A stretch of DNA of 64,000 nucleotides. Origin: Charina bottae (lineage: Eukaryota; Chordata; Lepidosauria; Squamata; Charinaidae). Positions within the stretch are counted from its first letter, which is position 1. Each line of letters begins with the position of its first letter. The position numbers were made by a program, and so were the translations under genes. This document shows positions 1-11,024 of this stretch, one piece after another. The stretch lies in NCBI GenBank assembly GCA_023362775.1, contig JALMGJ010000003.1, positions 178,999,725 to 179,063,724 of the forward strand. Reading direction: 5' to 3'. Under the pieces are notes generated by a model that was given only the letters and a program-made list of their open reading frames with translations, was not told the origin of the DNA and did not search any database.

Positions 1-2615
1 TCCACTCAGCCAGATGGAGGAGGGATTATAACCCTGATTTATGTTTTGTCTCCGGGGATGCGCATAATAGACCATTACATTGCAACAAAGGAGTACTCGC
101 AGATTTCCCCCGAAGTCAGCACAGACCTGTGCTGTTAAATGTCAGAGTACAGTTCCAATTGTAAGATCAACCCCTAGGCCTCGATGGAATTTTCAAAAAG
201 TCAAATGGAAAGCATTTACTGCTGAACTCAACCATAATATCCAATGGATTCCCCCTAAGGCAGAAAACTATAATCGATTTGTGGGACTGCTACTCTCTGT
301 AGCTAAGAAGTATATTCCAGGGGGCTACAGAAAAATATATATCCCAGGCTGGAGCCAAGAATGCACAGAGCTATCCGATCAATATGCGGAAAATCATGAG
401 CCTGAAGTTGCTGATGAACTCCTCCAGTGTTTAGACACTGCTAGGAGAGAAAAGTGACATGCTCTTATGGAGCAAATGAGTTTTCAACATGCCAGCAAAA
501 AGGCTTGGTCCTCGCATACAAAACTGGGAGATAGCTCTATGAAACAAATCCGAAACATCGGTAACATTGGCCCTAATGACGTAGCAATTAGAATTTTAAA
601 TCTTACAAGGAAAACGTCAGGAACAAATAAAGGGGTAACTAGAGAAATCAAAAGGGAGAAAAAAGCCAGAGTCAATGAATTAATACCTGAAAGTAATATC
701 TCAGAAGAATTTTCTACATCAGAAATCGCTGAAGCATTGAAAGCAATACAATCAGGAAAAGCGGCTGGCCTAGATGGGGTATATCCTGAGTTCTTGAAGC
801 ACTGTGGGCCACACACTATACTCTGGCTCACTCAATTTTACAATGACATTCAACAAACAGGGAGACTGCCAACAATTTTTAAAAGAGCAAAAATAGTTGC
901 CATCTTAAAACCTGGCAAAGAGGGGAAATTTGCTGAGGATTTTAGACCTATAGCGGTCTTGAGCATCTCTTACAAACTGTTAGAGAGACTTATTTTAAAC
1001 AGAATTAAAACTCTGGTCGAGGAACACATACCTATAGAACAGGCTGGATTTAGATCAGAAAGGAGCTGCTGTGATCAGGTACTCTCACTAACTTCTCACA
1101 TAGAAAATGGATTCCAATGGAGGAAAAAAATCTATTGTGGTCTTTATCAATCTATCATCGGCCTATGACACAGTGTGGAGAGAAGGGATGATCTCAAAAT
1201 TTTTACATATTGTGCCCTGTAAGAAAACAGCTACCCTACTCAATAACATGCTCTCAAACAGATACATCGAAGTGCATCTAGAGATGGTCGAATCAAGTAC
1301 AGGTTAAATGACGGCTTGCCACAAGGTTCTGTGCTGGCCCCGCTACTCTTTAATATTTATATATCAGATCTACCAGGTACTGCTGCAAAAAAGTTTATAT
1401 ACGCTGATGACATCGCATTGATCAAACAATCTGAAGACTTCAAAATCTCTGAAAAAGCCCTTGAAAATGATTTAAAGGGAATGGAAAAGTTTTTTGAAAT
1501 TTGGAGACTAAAACCTAACATCAACAAAACCGAGGTCGCTTGTTTTCACTTGAACAACAGACAAGCCAATTATACACCAAAAGTGGAATTTAGGAATCAG
1601 CTGTTGAAGTTTAACCGCAACCCAAATACTTATGAGTGACCCTTGATCGGTCCTTAACCTATAGGGAACACCTAAGGAAAACTACGGATAAAATAAAAAC
1701 TAGGAACAACATTCTACACAAACTTTCTGGCACTAGCTGGGGAGAAAATGCTACAGTTCTTAGGACATCAGCTCTTGCTTTGGCATATTCGCCAGCTGAG
1801 TACTGTAGCCCTGTATGGTTAAACAGTGCTGATACAAAAGTAGTGGACATCCAGCTTAACCACACTATGAGGCTAATATCAGGAACCATTAAATCAACAC
1901 CTTCTGAATGGCTATCAGTATTATCTAACATACCACCTCCACACCTTAAAAGACAATTAGCCTTAAAAAGGGAGTGGCTGAAATGCGAGGCAAACCGATT
2001 ACTACCTATACATGAAGACTGTCATGATCAAACACCTAGACTCAAATCTAGGAACCCGCCATGGAAACTTGGACAGCATTTAGTCAGAGAAGATTTTGAT
2101 ATTGAGATAGCATGGCGCCAGGAGTGGGAAATTTCTAACCCGGATCTGTTTAATTTAGTGTCTTACCCAGTACAATGCCCTCATGGCTTTGATCTTCCAA
2201 GGAAAAACTGGACAGCGCTTAACTGGATTCAAACTAATCATGGCAGGTGCTAATACTGGAAACATAAATGGGGGCTGGTCGATAATTCTAACTGTGACTG
2301 CGGGAATGTCCCGCAAACTTTACATCACATTGCGATGGAATGCCCCCTCAGAAGGTTCCCTGGCTCCCTGCAAGAACTACATCATCTTGAGGGCACTGCT
2401 GTCCAATGGCTAAACGATCTAGATACCGGGCCATAGGTTTAGCTATTCTAGTAACTACTCACACATAATTTTATTTTATTTAGTATTTGCAGTGTGTATT
2501 TTAAAAACCATCTATTGTTTCAATGTTTTACATTTTATACATATTTATATATTCTGTGAATTTTTAAACAATAATGCTGTATTCTGCTATGCCATACGAA
2601 ATAAATAAATAAATT
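1..2615 (+). mobile_element. Non-LTR retrotransposon (Jockey-type LINE), 5'-truncated by window edge, decayed
   Basis: Continuous homology runs from the C-terminal part of an endonuclease through a reverse transcriptase to a short A-rich tail. The window starts inside the endonuclease, whose SxHRP-type motif is read as SQHRPV at 114-131. The tail is a short run of AAATAAAT units at about 2597-2615, after a 200-bp AT-rich 3' UTR. The frame is broken in at least five places. Family choice: the long Cys-x-Cys...His...Cys block after the RT and the GRC motif before it resemble Jockey-superfamily LINEs, possibly the Vingi/Ingi branch known in lizards; that finer placement is inference. Confidence 0.8.
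80..2413 (+). pseudogene. Endonuclease/reverse transcriptase remnant of the Jockey-type LINE
   Basis: The polyprotein would nick target DNA and reverse-transcribe its RNA. Pieces lie at 80-457 (end of endonuclease and linker), 467-1168 (linker and RT blocks with AGLDGV and DFRPIAVL), 1107-1307 (motif A), 1316-1639 (PQGSVLAPLLF; YADD at 1400-1411), 1636-2253 (thumb and C-terminal part) and 2183-2413 (CxC...H...C block; cysteine codons at 2293, 2299 and 2341). Each junction is a frameshift or stop. The usual aspartate of RT motif A is AAT, asparagine, at 1149-1151 (FINLSSAYD), so this copy would be catalytically dead even without the frameshifts. A short frame on the opposite strand at 484-831 is a shadow. 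Confidence 0.8.
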
Positions 2616-2954
2616 ATTTTACCTTTATTTTTAATATTGTTCATCACTCAGAGTCACTTGTTGACATGTTAAAAAATTGTTTTAAAAATGGTCCAGTGAA
2701 AAATAAAATGACATTTCCCCAGTCAAAACTCTTAATTCTCCGTTTGTAGCTGCTTCAACTTTATTATTTCATATTGCCCCTATGAATTATCTGGATATTT
2801 TAGAAAATTGCCTGATGAAGACTTATGTCAACTAAGAATAGATGTTCAAGAATTAGGTTTTGGTGTAATTGCCTTGTTTGTGATTTTCAGGTTTTTTCCC
2901 CTTTGAAAATAATTTGTAAAGCAATCACAGAATACCTTCCAATGCAAAAACAAT

Positions 2955-3005
2955 ATCAAGGTGAGTTTCAGTCCTTCATGAACATCAAGGTGAGTTTCAG
3001 TCCTT
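2955..3005. repeat. Short tandem duplication (22 bp, period 29)
   Basis: The 22-mer beginning ATCAAGGTGAGTTTCAG occurs at 2955-2976 and again at 2984-3005 with no mismatch. It probably reflects local slippage or end-joining. Confidence 0.85.
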
Positions 3006-3556
3006 GAGGAAGAATGTTCTTATCAGTGCCTTGCCTTTGTTTTGAGGATATATTTTCAATTCTTTGCTTTGCTAAAGCATTTCATCCTGAGAATGTTCAT
3101 TCCCCTGCCATCTCTTATAAATGTTCAATGGAAGGATGATTTGTGGCCTGAATGACACTGGCTGAGTTCACACATCATGGTTTCAATGGAAAAGCTCTTT
3201 CTACTGGCAACTTCAAGCAAGATCAGGTGATATCAAAATACCACAATGTTCCTGGTACTGTAGAGAAATGATGTTGACCACCTTTTCTCAGTCTAGTAAT
3301 CTGGGGCCATGCAGCTCCTAGAATATTCAGATCTGGAGAACAGTTCTGTGGAAAAAAATCAATGTTGGCAATAAAAATTAGAACCTGAATGCTAATTATT
3401 ATAGGAGAAAATGGTGTATAGAGGCATATATTTGAATTAAATACTGCAAAAGTTTTTTAAATGAGCTTTTAGGTAACTTGCTTCTTCAGACAAACCTGCT
3501 TAGGCAGATTTACTGAAGGTCATTTTATTTTAATTACCATTCAGCTTCTCGGCCAT

Positions 3557-3557
<1 letters not shown>

Positions 3558-3617
<60 letters not shown>

Positions 3618-3655
3618 ATATTCTAACTTATATCACCACCCATCTCCCCCCATTT
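3558..3655 (-). repeat. (CTAT)n microsatellite at an L2-like 3' end
   Basis: About 15 CTAT units are followed directly by ATATCACCACCCATCTCC, the same sequence as the 3' end of the L2 LINE at 17600-17630 on the minus strand. The microsatellite therefore sits where the 3' tail of an L2 copy would be. Only about 35 bp of the LINE remain. Confidence 0.6.
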
Positions 3656-5542
3656 ACCTACCTCAGTTAGAATCTGGTAGAAGTTACAGCTATTATTTTA
3701 TCGTTTCAGACATCATTTTATTGAAAGACGTAACACTGATTCAATGATAAAAAGGCAATATAAAAGTCAAACCTGATACTTGTCTAGCTTTTGCAAATAT
3801 TAAACCATGCTCTATTTAATTAAACTGAAGTGAAGGGCATTTCCTTTGAACTGCATAGTTCTGTAATTAATCTACATCTCTGAAATATCTATGATCTGAT
3901 CACACACTAACTCATTCTGCTTATCTTTAAAAATAGCAGTTGCCTTTGTATTTGTCATTCAAACATAATTCACCAGGAAGAGTGATTAGAGAGTAATCTG
4001 AGCCATACAAAATGTCTTGAAACTGCAGTGAAGGCAGTGATTAATTTCATTCAAAAGTAAAAAAATAATCTCTTATTACCAAAATTATCTCCATCTAATA
4101 CTTCTCTGTTGTTTTTGTTTGTTTGCTTGTTTGTTTCAAAGAATATTTGCTGAAGTATTGCTATTCTTGCTGGAAAAAATGAATATAATTTATGTCAGAC
4201 AAGATTACATAGAATTTTTTTAAGTATTCGGCATATCATTTAAATTAGTGCATAAAGGTTAAGCATAAGTGGCTAGATAATAGAAGTAGTACTGAACAGT
4301 AAGTTCTGCATATACAAGTTTCAGTTTCAAATAATGAAGAACATCTTTTGGTGAATTGTAACTTAGTATAAAACGGTCTGCTAATAATTACTCTGAAAGT
4401 GTGGAATGGCTGCCCAGAGCAAAAGATGCAATTTCTTTTTACAGGACAATCTGAAATTGCTTAAAGGAGATATTTTGCCTGACAATAAAATGTAACATTC
4501 TTAGGCACATAACTTACAAAGAAAGGTCTTAAAAGTCTACTTTCTATCAGACTAATATATGGATTTATCACAATATCTCAAAGTGAATTACAAATCCAAG
4601 TATCAATCGAAGAGAATATTTGAATCCAAGTATTCTTCTATAGGCATGGTACAGATGACAAATCCTCTGGTCAGAAGTTGTATTTGTTACAATCCTACAC
4701 ATGTTTTCTTGGAAATTGGTAAGTAAATATGCTAATAATTTAGACCTACACTTCAGATGGATTTATTAACTTCCATGTAATCTTCCAATCTACATCAAAT
4801 ACAGTAAATGGTTTTAGTTGGGAAAGTATTGTGTTCTTCTTTGCTAGGTCTATCCTGTAAAGAAAAGAAAAAATATTCAAGAATGAATATGTTTTATATT
4901 TAAGTGACTGGCAATTTAAAATCTAAGTAGGTTCTGTCATTGATTTCATTTTCCTAATCTTTCAATATTTTCTAATCTTTGAAAAAGTTAAATTCAAAAA
5001 GGTTTTTTTTTTTCAAAAAAATAGTATGAGGAAACCAAGAAAGAATGAAGTATGTATAGAATAATAAAAAAGAAATATTGTTCACATAAAAAGATTAGTT
5101 CTGCTATTTATGGACAAGCTGGATTTTGCTGTGATTTCTACCAACAATGGCTTTTCTTTTTCTTTTCTTTTCCCTTTCTACACAGATTGGTTCTTAGTAG
5201 TAATGAGAATTTTCTTCAGTGTAAAAAAAGAGGGAGGGAGGAGATTTAAAGCATTCACATTATATCAATAATATAAACAGTTTATTTCCTCTCACTGTTC
5301 TAAGAACTTGTGGATGCAGTAAAAGGTGTTCCAGGAAACTCAAACTTAATAGGTCTGGCTTGCTAACTGCAAATAACAATACTGGGAATTTTGGTCAAAG
5401 TGTCCTTGTTCTTCCTAAATACCATAATAGAAGTATAAATCCTGGCTGCCATTCTGGCCTTTGTAGGGGAACATTTGCAAAGGTGGGGGACCCAGGGCAC
5501 TCTAAGTATCACTGAACCTCAATTCCCCAATTCATTATCTCT

Positions 5543-6411
5543 AGTCATGATAATAATAATAATAATAACTCCAAGGCTGGAGTTAAAATCGCTGGAAGAA
5601 ACATTAACAATCTCAGATATGCAGATGATACCACTTTGATGGCTGAAAGCGAGGAGGAGTTGAGGAGCCTTATGACGAAGGTGAAAGAAGAAAGTGCAAA
5701 AGCTGGGTTGCAGTTAAACCTCAAAAAAACCAAGATTATGGCAACGAGCTTGATTGATGACTGGCAAATAGAGGGAGAAAAAGTGGAGGCAGTGACAGAC
5801 TTTGTATTTCTAGGCGCAAAGATTACTGCAGACGCTGACTGCAGCCAGGAAATCAGAAGACGTCTACTTCTTGGGAGGAGAGCAATGGCAAATCTTGATA
5901 AAATAGTTAAGAGCAGAGACATCACACTGACAACAAAGGTCCGCATAGTTAAAGCAATGGTATTTCCTGTAGTAACCTATGGCTGCGAGAGCTGGACCAT
6001 AAGGAAGGCTGAGCGAAGGAAGATAGATGCTTTTGAACTGTGGTGTTGGAGGAAAATTCTGAGAGTGCCTTGGACTGCAAGAAGATCAAACCAGTCCATA
6101 CTCCAGGAAATCAAGCCAGACTGCTCACTTGAGGGAATGATATTAAAGGCAAAACTGAAGTACTTTGGCCACATAATGAGAAGACAGGATACCCTGGAGA
6201 AGAAGCTGATGCTAGGGAAAGTGGAAGGCAAAAGGAAGAGGGGCAGACCAAGGGCAAGATGGATGGATGGTATTCTGGAGGTTACGGACTCAACCATTGG
6301 GGAGCTGGGGATGGTGACGGCCGACAGAAAGCTCTGGCGTGGACTGGTCCATGAAGTCACGAAGAGTCGGAAACGACTGAACGAATAAACAAACAACAAG
6401 TCATGAGAATA
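5543..6411 (+). mobile_element. BovB: BovB-type RTE retrotransposon, 5'-truncated, with target-site duplications
   Basis: The insertion lies between 13-bp direct repeats AGTCATGATAATA (5543-5555) and AGTCATGAGAATA (6399-6411), 12 of 13 identical. The 5' end is cut inside the reverse transcriptase; the 3' end falls in a very short A-rich tail just after the stop codon, as usual for RTE elements. A (TAA)n run at 5551-5568 grew at the 5' junction. BovB is known for horizontal spread between squamates, ruminants and other animals. Confidence 0.88.
5570..6388 (+). pseudogene. BovB reverse transcriptase, C-terminal fragment
   Basis: An uninterrupted frame of about 272 codons starts without a natural start codon just upstream of the RT catalytic motif YADD (codons at 5618-5629) and runs to the native TAA at 6386-6388. 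It covers RT motif C, the thumb and the RTE C-terminal domain, with the conserved blocks TYGCESWT, FELWCWRKILRVPWTA, LKYFGHIMRR, GKRKRGRPRARW and TKSRKRLNE. The full BovB protein has an N-terminal APE-type endonuclease and the first RT motifs; both are missing. The open frame suggests a relatively recent insertion. No promoter is associated, so expression is unlikely. Confidence 0.88.
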
Positions 6412-6854
6412 GGGATGGGTAGGAACTGTAATTATGTAATATCTGGAAGGTGCCTGTTTCCCCACCTCTGTCTAGAAAACCATATTAGGCACATGGAGAG
6501 CTGCCTGCGTATATTGCTCCAATGAATGTTTAAGGATGAAAGTAATGCTTTCCTTTTTCTCAATAGAAGGTATCCAGTTGTATTTGAACATCTGATGCAA
6601 AAATACCTTCTTTCAAAAAGTTGGCTCGAACCATTAGGATTTTGGCCATCATGTAACAATATATTTTCTTTGCACCTGAATTATACACCAAATGTTGATG
6701 ACACTGCCCTCCTTGGTAGGAGGAAATTAGCCATCTCTCTGTTTTACCAAAGCAGCGCCGTTTCCTATGTCTTACTTACCCAGTTTCTAAAAGATTGTTG
6801 TTTGGAAAATTATGAAGTAATGGTGCTCCTGGATGCCTCAGGAAGAAACATGGT
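6412..6854. other. Unassigned non-coding stretch
   Basis: Nothing recognised. A 111-codon frame at 6526-6861 has no family features and ends in the GACT microsatellite. Confidence 0.5.
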
Positions 6855-6910
6855 TGACTGACTGACTGACTGACTGACTGACTGACTGACTGACTGATTG
6901 ATTGACTGAT
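6855..6910. repeat. (GACT)n microsatellite at the 3' end of an RTE fragment
   Basis: About 11 GACT units, with GATT variants at the end, abut the 3' terminus of the minus-strand RTE fragment at 6911-7050. This is consistent with growth from its short tandem 3' tail. Confidence 0.85.
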
Positions 6911-7050
6911 AATTACCTTCAAGTTAACATTGACTCTTAGCAACTGCATAGATAGATTTTCTCCATGACAATCTGTCCCCAGCTTGGTCCTTCAGTCTTC
7001 AATGGTGCATCCATCGCTGCCAGATCTTTGCATAATGTGTCCAAACTATG
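6911..7050 (-). mobile_element. BovB-like RTE 3' fragment with internal deletion
   Basis: Nucleotide similarity to the minus-strand RTE fragment at 30495-30935 is clear: shared blocks TAGATTTTCTCCAT, TTGGTCCTTCAG and CATAATGTGTCCAAA. The segment between CATCGCTGCC and TTTGCATAATG seen in the longer copy is missing. The coding direction is minus, toward the GACT repeat. Confidence 0.65.
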
Positions 7051-7065
7051 ATAATTTGAATTTAA

Positions 7066-7389
7066 TTACCATTTGGTTAGTTTATGTGCTACGGTGATGC
7101 CATGTGGTTGTAACAGTCTGTTTCTGATGTATGGCAGTGTAATCTTTTTCATAGCTTCTGTTGGTTTTGCTGTGGTGGTTTGAGTGGTCAGGCACTTTTT
7201 GATAAAGTTGCGTGGGTATCCATTTTGCTGGAAGATGCTATATAAGTGATCTGTTTCCTTTTTCTGGTGTTCTGGGTTGCTACAGTGCATTTGTGCTCGT
7301 CTGAATAGTGTTCTTACACAGCTCCTCTTGTGGGAGGTTGGGTTATTGCTTTGGTAGTGGAGCATATTCAAACAGTCTGTTACAACCAC
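7066..7389 (-). pseudogene. Penelope-like RT C-terminal fragment
   Basis: The minus-strand frame carries the region downstream of the catalytic RT core in Penelope-like elements, with HKRSCVRTLFRRA, then FQQNGYPRNFIKKC and a linker ending LLQPHGITVAHK. It has no RT catalytic motif of its own. Upstream coding sequence is absent: the fragment stops near 7389, where the opposite-strand half begins. It is non-functional in isolation. Confidence 0.7.
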
Positions 7390-8044
7390 ATGGCATCACC
7401 ATAGCACATAAACCAACCAAAGCCCTTCAGAATATCTTAAGTAAGCCAAAAGACCCAGTAGTCCAAGAAGAAAAAACAGGAGTCATCTGCAATATACAGT
7501 GTAAGGACTGTAGAAGCCACTATGTAGGACAGACAGGCAGAAGACTAGCAGAGCGCATCCACAACACCAACTAGCAGTCAGAAGACACGATGAAAACTCC
7601 TTAATCTCACAACACATGGACAGACTCAACCATATATTCAATTGGGAGACTGTAAGCATCGTAGACCAAGCCAAATCCAAGAATGCTAGGGAATTCCTGG
7701 AAGCTTAGCACTCTGACAAGTCAGCCATCAACAGGCACATAGAGATAAACAACATTTACATACCATTCAAAAGAGACAATAAAAAAGCCAAAAGACCAGA
7801 ACACTGCCTCACCAGCAATCAACACCTAGATATGCAAAGATTAACACCAGGATTAACACCAGATGAACAATCAAACAGTACACTAGACCTTAAACAAGGA
7901 ACTATTAGCTCAGTCAATCAACCAAGCAGTAAACAACAGCCCAATCAAGGAACTCCCAAGGAGAGAACAACACCCCCACCAACACAAGCAGGGCAAACCA
8001 CTGTATATAAACTGAGAGCAAACACAACTCCCTTTTCGCACTGA
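7372..8044 (+). pseudogene. Penelope-like GIY-YIG endonuclease and C-terminal tail, broken
   Basis: The GIY-YIG nuclease nicks target DNA in Penelope-like elements. The GIY half reads GVIC at 7479-7490, the YIG half YVGQTGRR from 7521, with CKDC between them. Coding runs 7372-7571, shifts frame near 7565, continues through LAVRRHDENSL and FNWETVSIVDQAKS, and meets TAG at about 7706. The last part (7832-8044) is a low-complexity Gln/Pro/Thr tail ending TTPFSH, also present in the 53121-53330 copy. At least one frameshift and one stop make this a pseudogene. Confidence 0.78.
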
Positions 8045-8115
8045 GGATGTTGCCTAGTCGGGCAATGAAACGTCTGCAAGAAAACAACACGGCTCAGAGA
8101 GCACCAAGGACTCCA

Positions 8116-9807
8116 CTGATCAAAACAGTTTACCATGCATATGAGCAATCAAAAGATCCCAGATACAGAAAGAATTGCTTTACAACTGGTTACCAGTTTA
8201 AGTTAATTCACTAGCTGTGTTTCTTCTTGCCTCTAGGGATAGCTTGCCATATCTAAGTACATTCTAGTAACATGTGAAATAAGTGACAGCCTTTGAAAAC
8301 TGAAAACTTTTAGTACTGCAGAGTATGGCTGCTAGGTTTTTGACAAGTACTGATGTCCAGCACAACTTGTCAGTATTGAAAAAAATATCTTCCCATTTGA
8401 TTATACCATGTGGAACTAGCTACCAACCTGTCCACTCCTTAAGGCCATCTTTTTGGCAGCCAGTGCGTGCATGTTTTTTTTTTAAAAAAAAAACTTCGGT
8501 GCTCAAGGTTTGTAGTAAAAAGTGAGGTTATGATGCAGTAATGTCACCAAAGTGGACAGAACTGAAATTTCTGGGTGGGTTGGGTTGCCTGTGTGTGTCA
8601 AGCCTAAATTAAGGCTTGCATACCTGTTTTATTTCTTTTCTGTCAAATAAAAAAATAAAGCAGAAAGTTGTACCTCTGATTCTTAGTGGCTTACTGCCAA
8701 ATTTCATGTTAATTGAAATTTGACCTTCATTGTTAGTTGCCTTGGAAGCTTTTGCTCTGAAGACAGATGTAACTTTTAAATTTTAAATATATGCCTGCCT
8801 AGCAGAGATGTGGCGTAGGCACTGATCGTTACTATGAGGATGCTTTGTTATGGAACCTTAAAATCGTCTCCCAGTTTGGGGTATGAAATAATAGAGGTAT
8901 ACAAGAGATCATATTTTTCTATTTATAGGAAAATTTGGAAGCTATCTTGGTTACTAATTTTCTGTGTCATGTTTGAGATGTTTAAACAATGAATAATCCC
9001 AGTAGCTAAAATCTTACCGATGAAACAGCCAAGATAGTAACAAACTAGCTGCTCCTGAACTGTGACTGGCCTCACCCCCTCTGGCTTAGCCCTCTGGCCC
9101 AAAAAATGCCATCCAGGGGCAAGAAAAAATCCCAGACAAGCCCCAGTAATGATATTGGGGCCCATAAATCCAACAAAGCAGAGAAACAGATGTAGATTGA
9201 CTCCTATCTTCCCACCACAGAGATGGCAAAAAATGTGAGTAACAGATCTACAGTTTCAGGACCCCCTTCACCCAAAAAGAATTTGACAATAACAAGACTG
9301 GCCTCCTCCCTGACCCTCCAAAGATTGAAAGATTTTCACTATTTACAATATTTGAAGCAGAGATACAGAGCATTCATTAATCTCTTTGGTTTCTTCATCT
9401 CCTGCTTTTTTATACAGATTTTTCATTATTTCTGCTAAACTGCTCTGGTTACTTATATAGAATTTTCTCTAGTTTTATTTTACCACAAAGATTGATTATT
9501 TATTTATATCTTTGAAAACTTTCCGTTATTCAGGAACTCAGAATGGATTTTAAGTTTCACAATAATCTGGTGAAATAGCTTGATCTTATTGGTTAGTAGT
9601 GAAATGCATTGATGAAATACTGAGAGCCGTCAAATGTGGATCTGTGTAGAAGATTGTTTTATTGTATTATAAGACGCAAGTAGTACATTATATCATTTGG
9701 GTACAGTGGTTATTTATACAGTATTAACTAGGCATTATTAACACTATGATAATTTAGGTAACTTAAACCTTTAAAAATAAGAAAAAAGTTTATATCAATA
9801 TTAATTA
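8116..9807. other. Unassigned non-coding stretch
   Basis: No confident gene. A run of T then A lies at 8475-8492. An 80-codon frame on the minus strand (8923-9165, open upstream to about 9230) is hydrophobic; see findings. The remainder is AT-rich. Confidence 0.5.
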
Positions 9808-10165
9808 CAGGTACTCCTCAACTTATGACTGTTAGTTTATTGATGGTCCGAAGTTACGACGACCTCAGAATGGGTGCTTTATGGCCTGTAAAGCACTTCT
9901 GAACATCGCAAAACATTGCACCACCACCCTGCAGCCACACGATTGCATTTTGGGTGCTTGGCAATCAGCTCGCATTTACGACTGGTTGCAGCGTCCTGCT
10001 GTCATGTGATCACATTTTGCAACATTTTTTGTCATTTTCCGGCAAAAAATGCCCATTGGGGAAGTTGGATTCACTTAACGACTGCCGTAAAAATGGTTGT
10101 AAAATCGGGTCCAGTCACATGGTGACTCAACTTATGACCGCAATGATTTACAATGGAAATTCCAG
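9808..10165. mobile_element. Non-autonomous DNA-transposon-like repeat, one terminus preserved
   Basis: The block begins CAGGTACTCCTCAACTTATGAC and contains several echoes of ACTTA(T/C)GAC (near 9820, 9850, 10075 and 10128), a pattern I associate with a common squamate interspersed repeat whose two ends are inverted copies. The right end expected from that pattern is not present, so this copy is truncated. The superfamily is uncertain. Confidence 0.5.
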
Positions 10166-10204
10166 TCCCAAAGGTTGTCCATTCTGCAAAACTGGCCCAA
10201 TTAA

Positions 10205-10335
10205 TATTTCAGAATTATTTATTTATGCATTGATTCCATTTCTATGGCCACCCATCTCAAACAAGTGACTCTGGGTGGCAAACAATCATAAAATCAATTA
10301 AAACCAAGTACAAACACAATACAATAATAAATATA
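10205..10335 (-). mobile_element. L2 LINE 3' end fragment
   Basis: The sequence ATTTATTTATGC...CCACCCATCTCAAACAAGTGACTCTGGGTGGC matches, on the minus strand, the 3' terminus of the L2 LINE at 17583-17700. Only the 3' UTR remains. Confidence 0.65.
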
Positions 10336-10715
10336 TATAATGTACATTCAGTGGATAGAATCAGTAATGTTGCAGAGGAACCATGACATTTCACCTAAAA
10401 AAGAGGGGCTACGTGTTGATTGCCACTCACTGTCTAAATACCAGGCAACCAATCTGCTATTCTACTGTATATGCAATTCCCCAATTCTTTGAATGCCCAG
10501 CTTCAAAGGTTGTCACCAAATTATAACTTTGAATGTAAAGAATGCAAAATTATTTAATACTCAAGGAATAAAATTAACAATACAGAATATTTAATTTCAT
10601 TTCAATTTGGTCCTGCCTAACTCCACTCACTTTGGCATATGACTACTCAAAAGCAAATGTGGCCCTTGGCCTGAAAAAGAAGGGCACCCAAAGTCTCAAT
10701 GATATCCAATTAATG

Positions 10716-10828
10716 CAGTGTTTCTCAAACTTGGCAATTTTCAGATGCGTGGACTTCAACATGCTGGCTGGGAAATTCTGGGAGTTGAAGTCCACACATC
10801 TTAAAGTTGCCAAGTTTGAGAAACACTG
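10716..10828. mobile_element. hAT-type MITE (113 bp) with 8-bp target duplication
   Basis: The element starts CAGTGTTTCTCAAACTTGGC and ends in the inverse, GCCAAGTTTGAGAAACACTG. Most of it is a self-complementary palindrome around TGGCTGGGAAATTCTGG. Flanks are AATTAATG (10708-10715) and TATTAATG (10829-10836), a 7-of-8 match. The 8-bp duplication and CA..TG ends are typical of the hAT superfamily. A half copy lies at 27290-27350. Confidence 0.88.
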
Positions 10829-11024
10829 TATTAATGCTTGCAAGTAAATCAATATTTGCCACGCTCCTGGAAGCCTGAGTAATCAGTGTTAGTAGAGTTG
10901 AACCTTCGATGCATTCTGAGGCAGCCCAAGGTTGCTGAGGCACATTTTACAACCACATTCTCTGAGCCCACAGCCTGTTCCAATCATATTCATTGTGTGT
11001 TTGAGTGGCAGGGTTCACTGCATT

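Larger units (their letters stand above)
2616..5542. other. AT-rich non-coding DNA with few recognisable repeats
   Basis: No gene was recognised. Contents seen are a 29-bp-period tandem duplication (2955-3005), a (CTAT)n microsatellite with an L2-like tail (3558-3655) and a GTTT-rich run near 4110-4136. Short frames here (2825-3007, 5052-5249) have no protein-like features. The AT-rich composition fits intergenic or intronic DNA. Confidence 0.6.
7052..8115. mobile_element. Penelope-like retroelement with inverted 5' half
   Basis: Two pieces of one Penelope-like element lie in opposite orientation. 7052-7389 carries the end of the RT domain on the minus strand. 7369-8115 carries the linker, GIY-YIG endonuclease and 3' end on the plus strand. 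Both contain the same short overlap LLQPHGIT...AHK, so the two halves meet head to head with about 45 bp shared. The 3' end (GAAACGTCTGCAAGAAAAC then GAGAGCACCAAGGACTCC) also occurs in the minus-strand copy at 53049-53386. Confidence 0.8.

Noticed and set aside
2825..3007. Possible exon: TTTTCAG before GTTTTTTCCCC and AAGGTGAGTT after
   Set aside because: The splice-like signals flank sequence of no recognisable protein, and the donor motif is part of a 22-bp local duplication.
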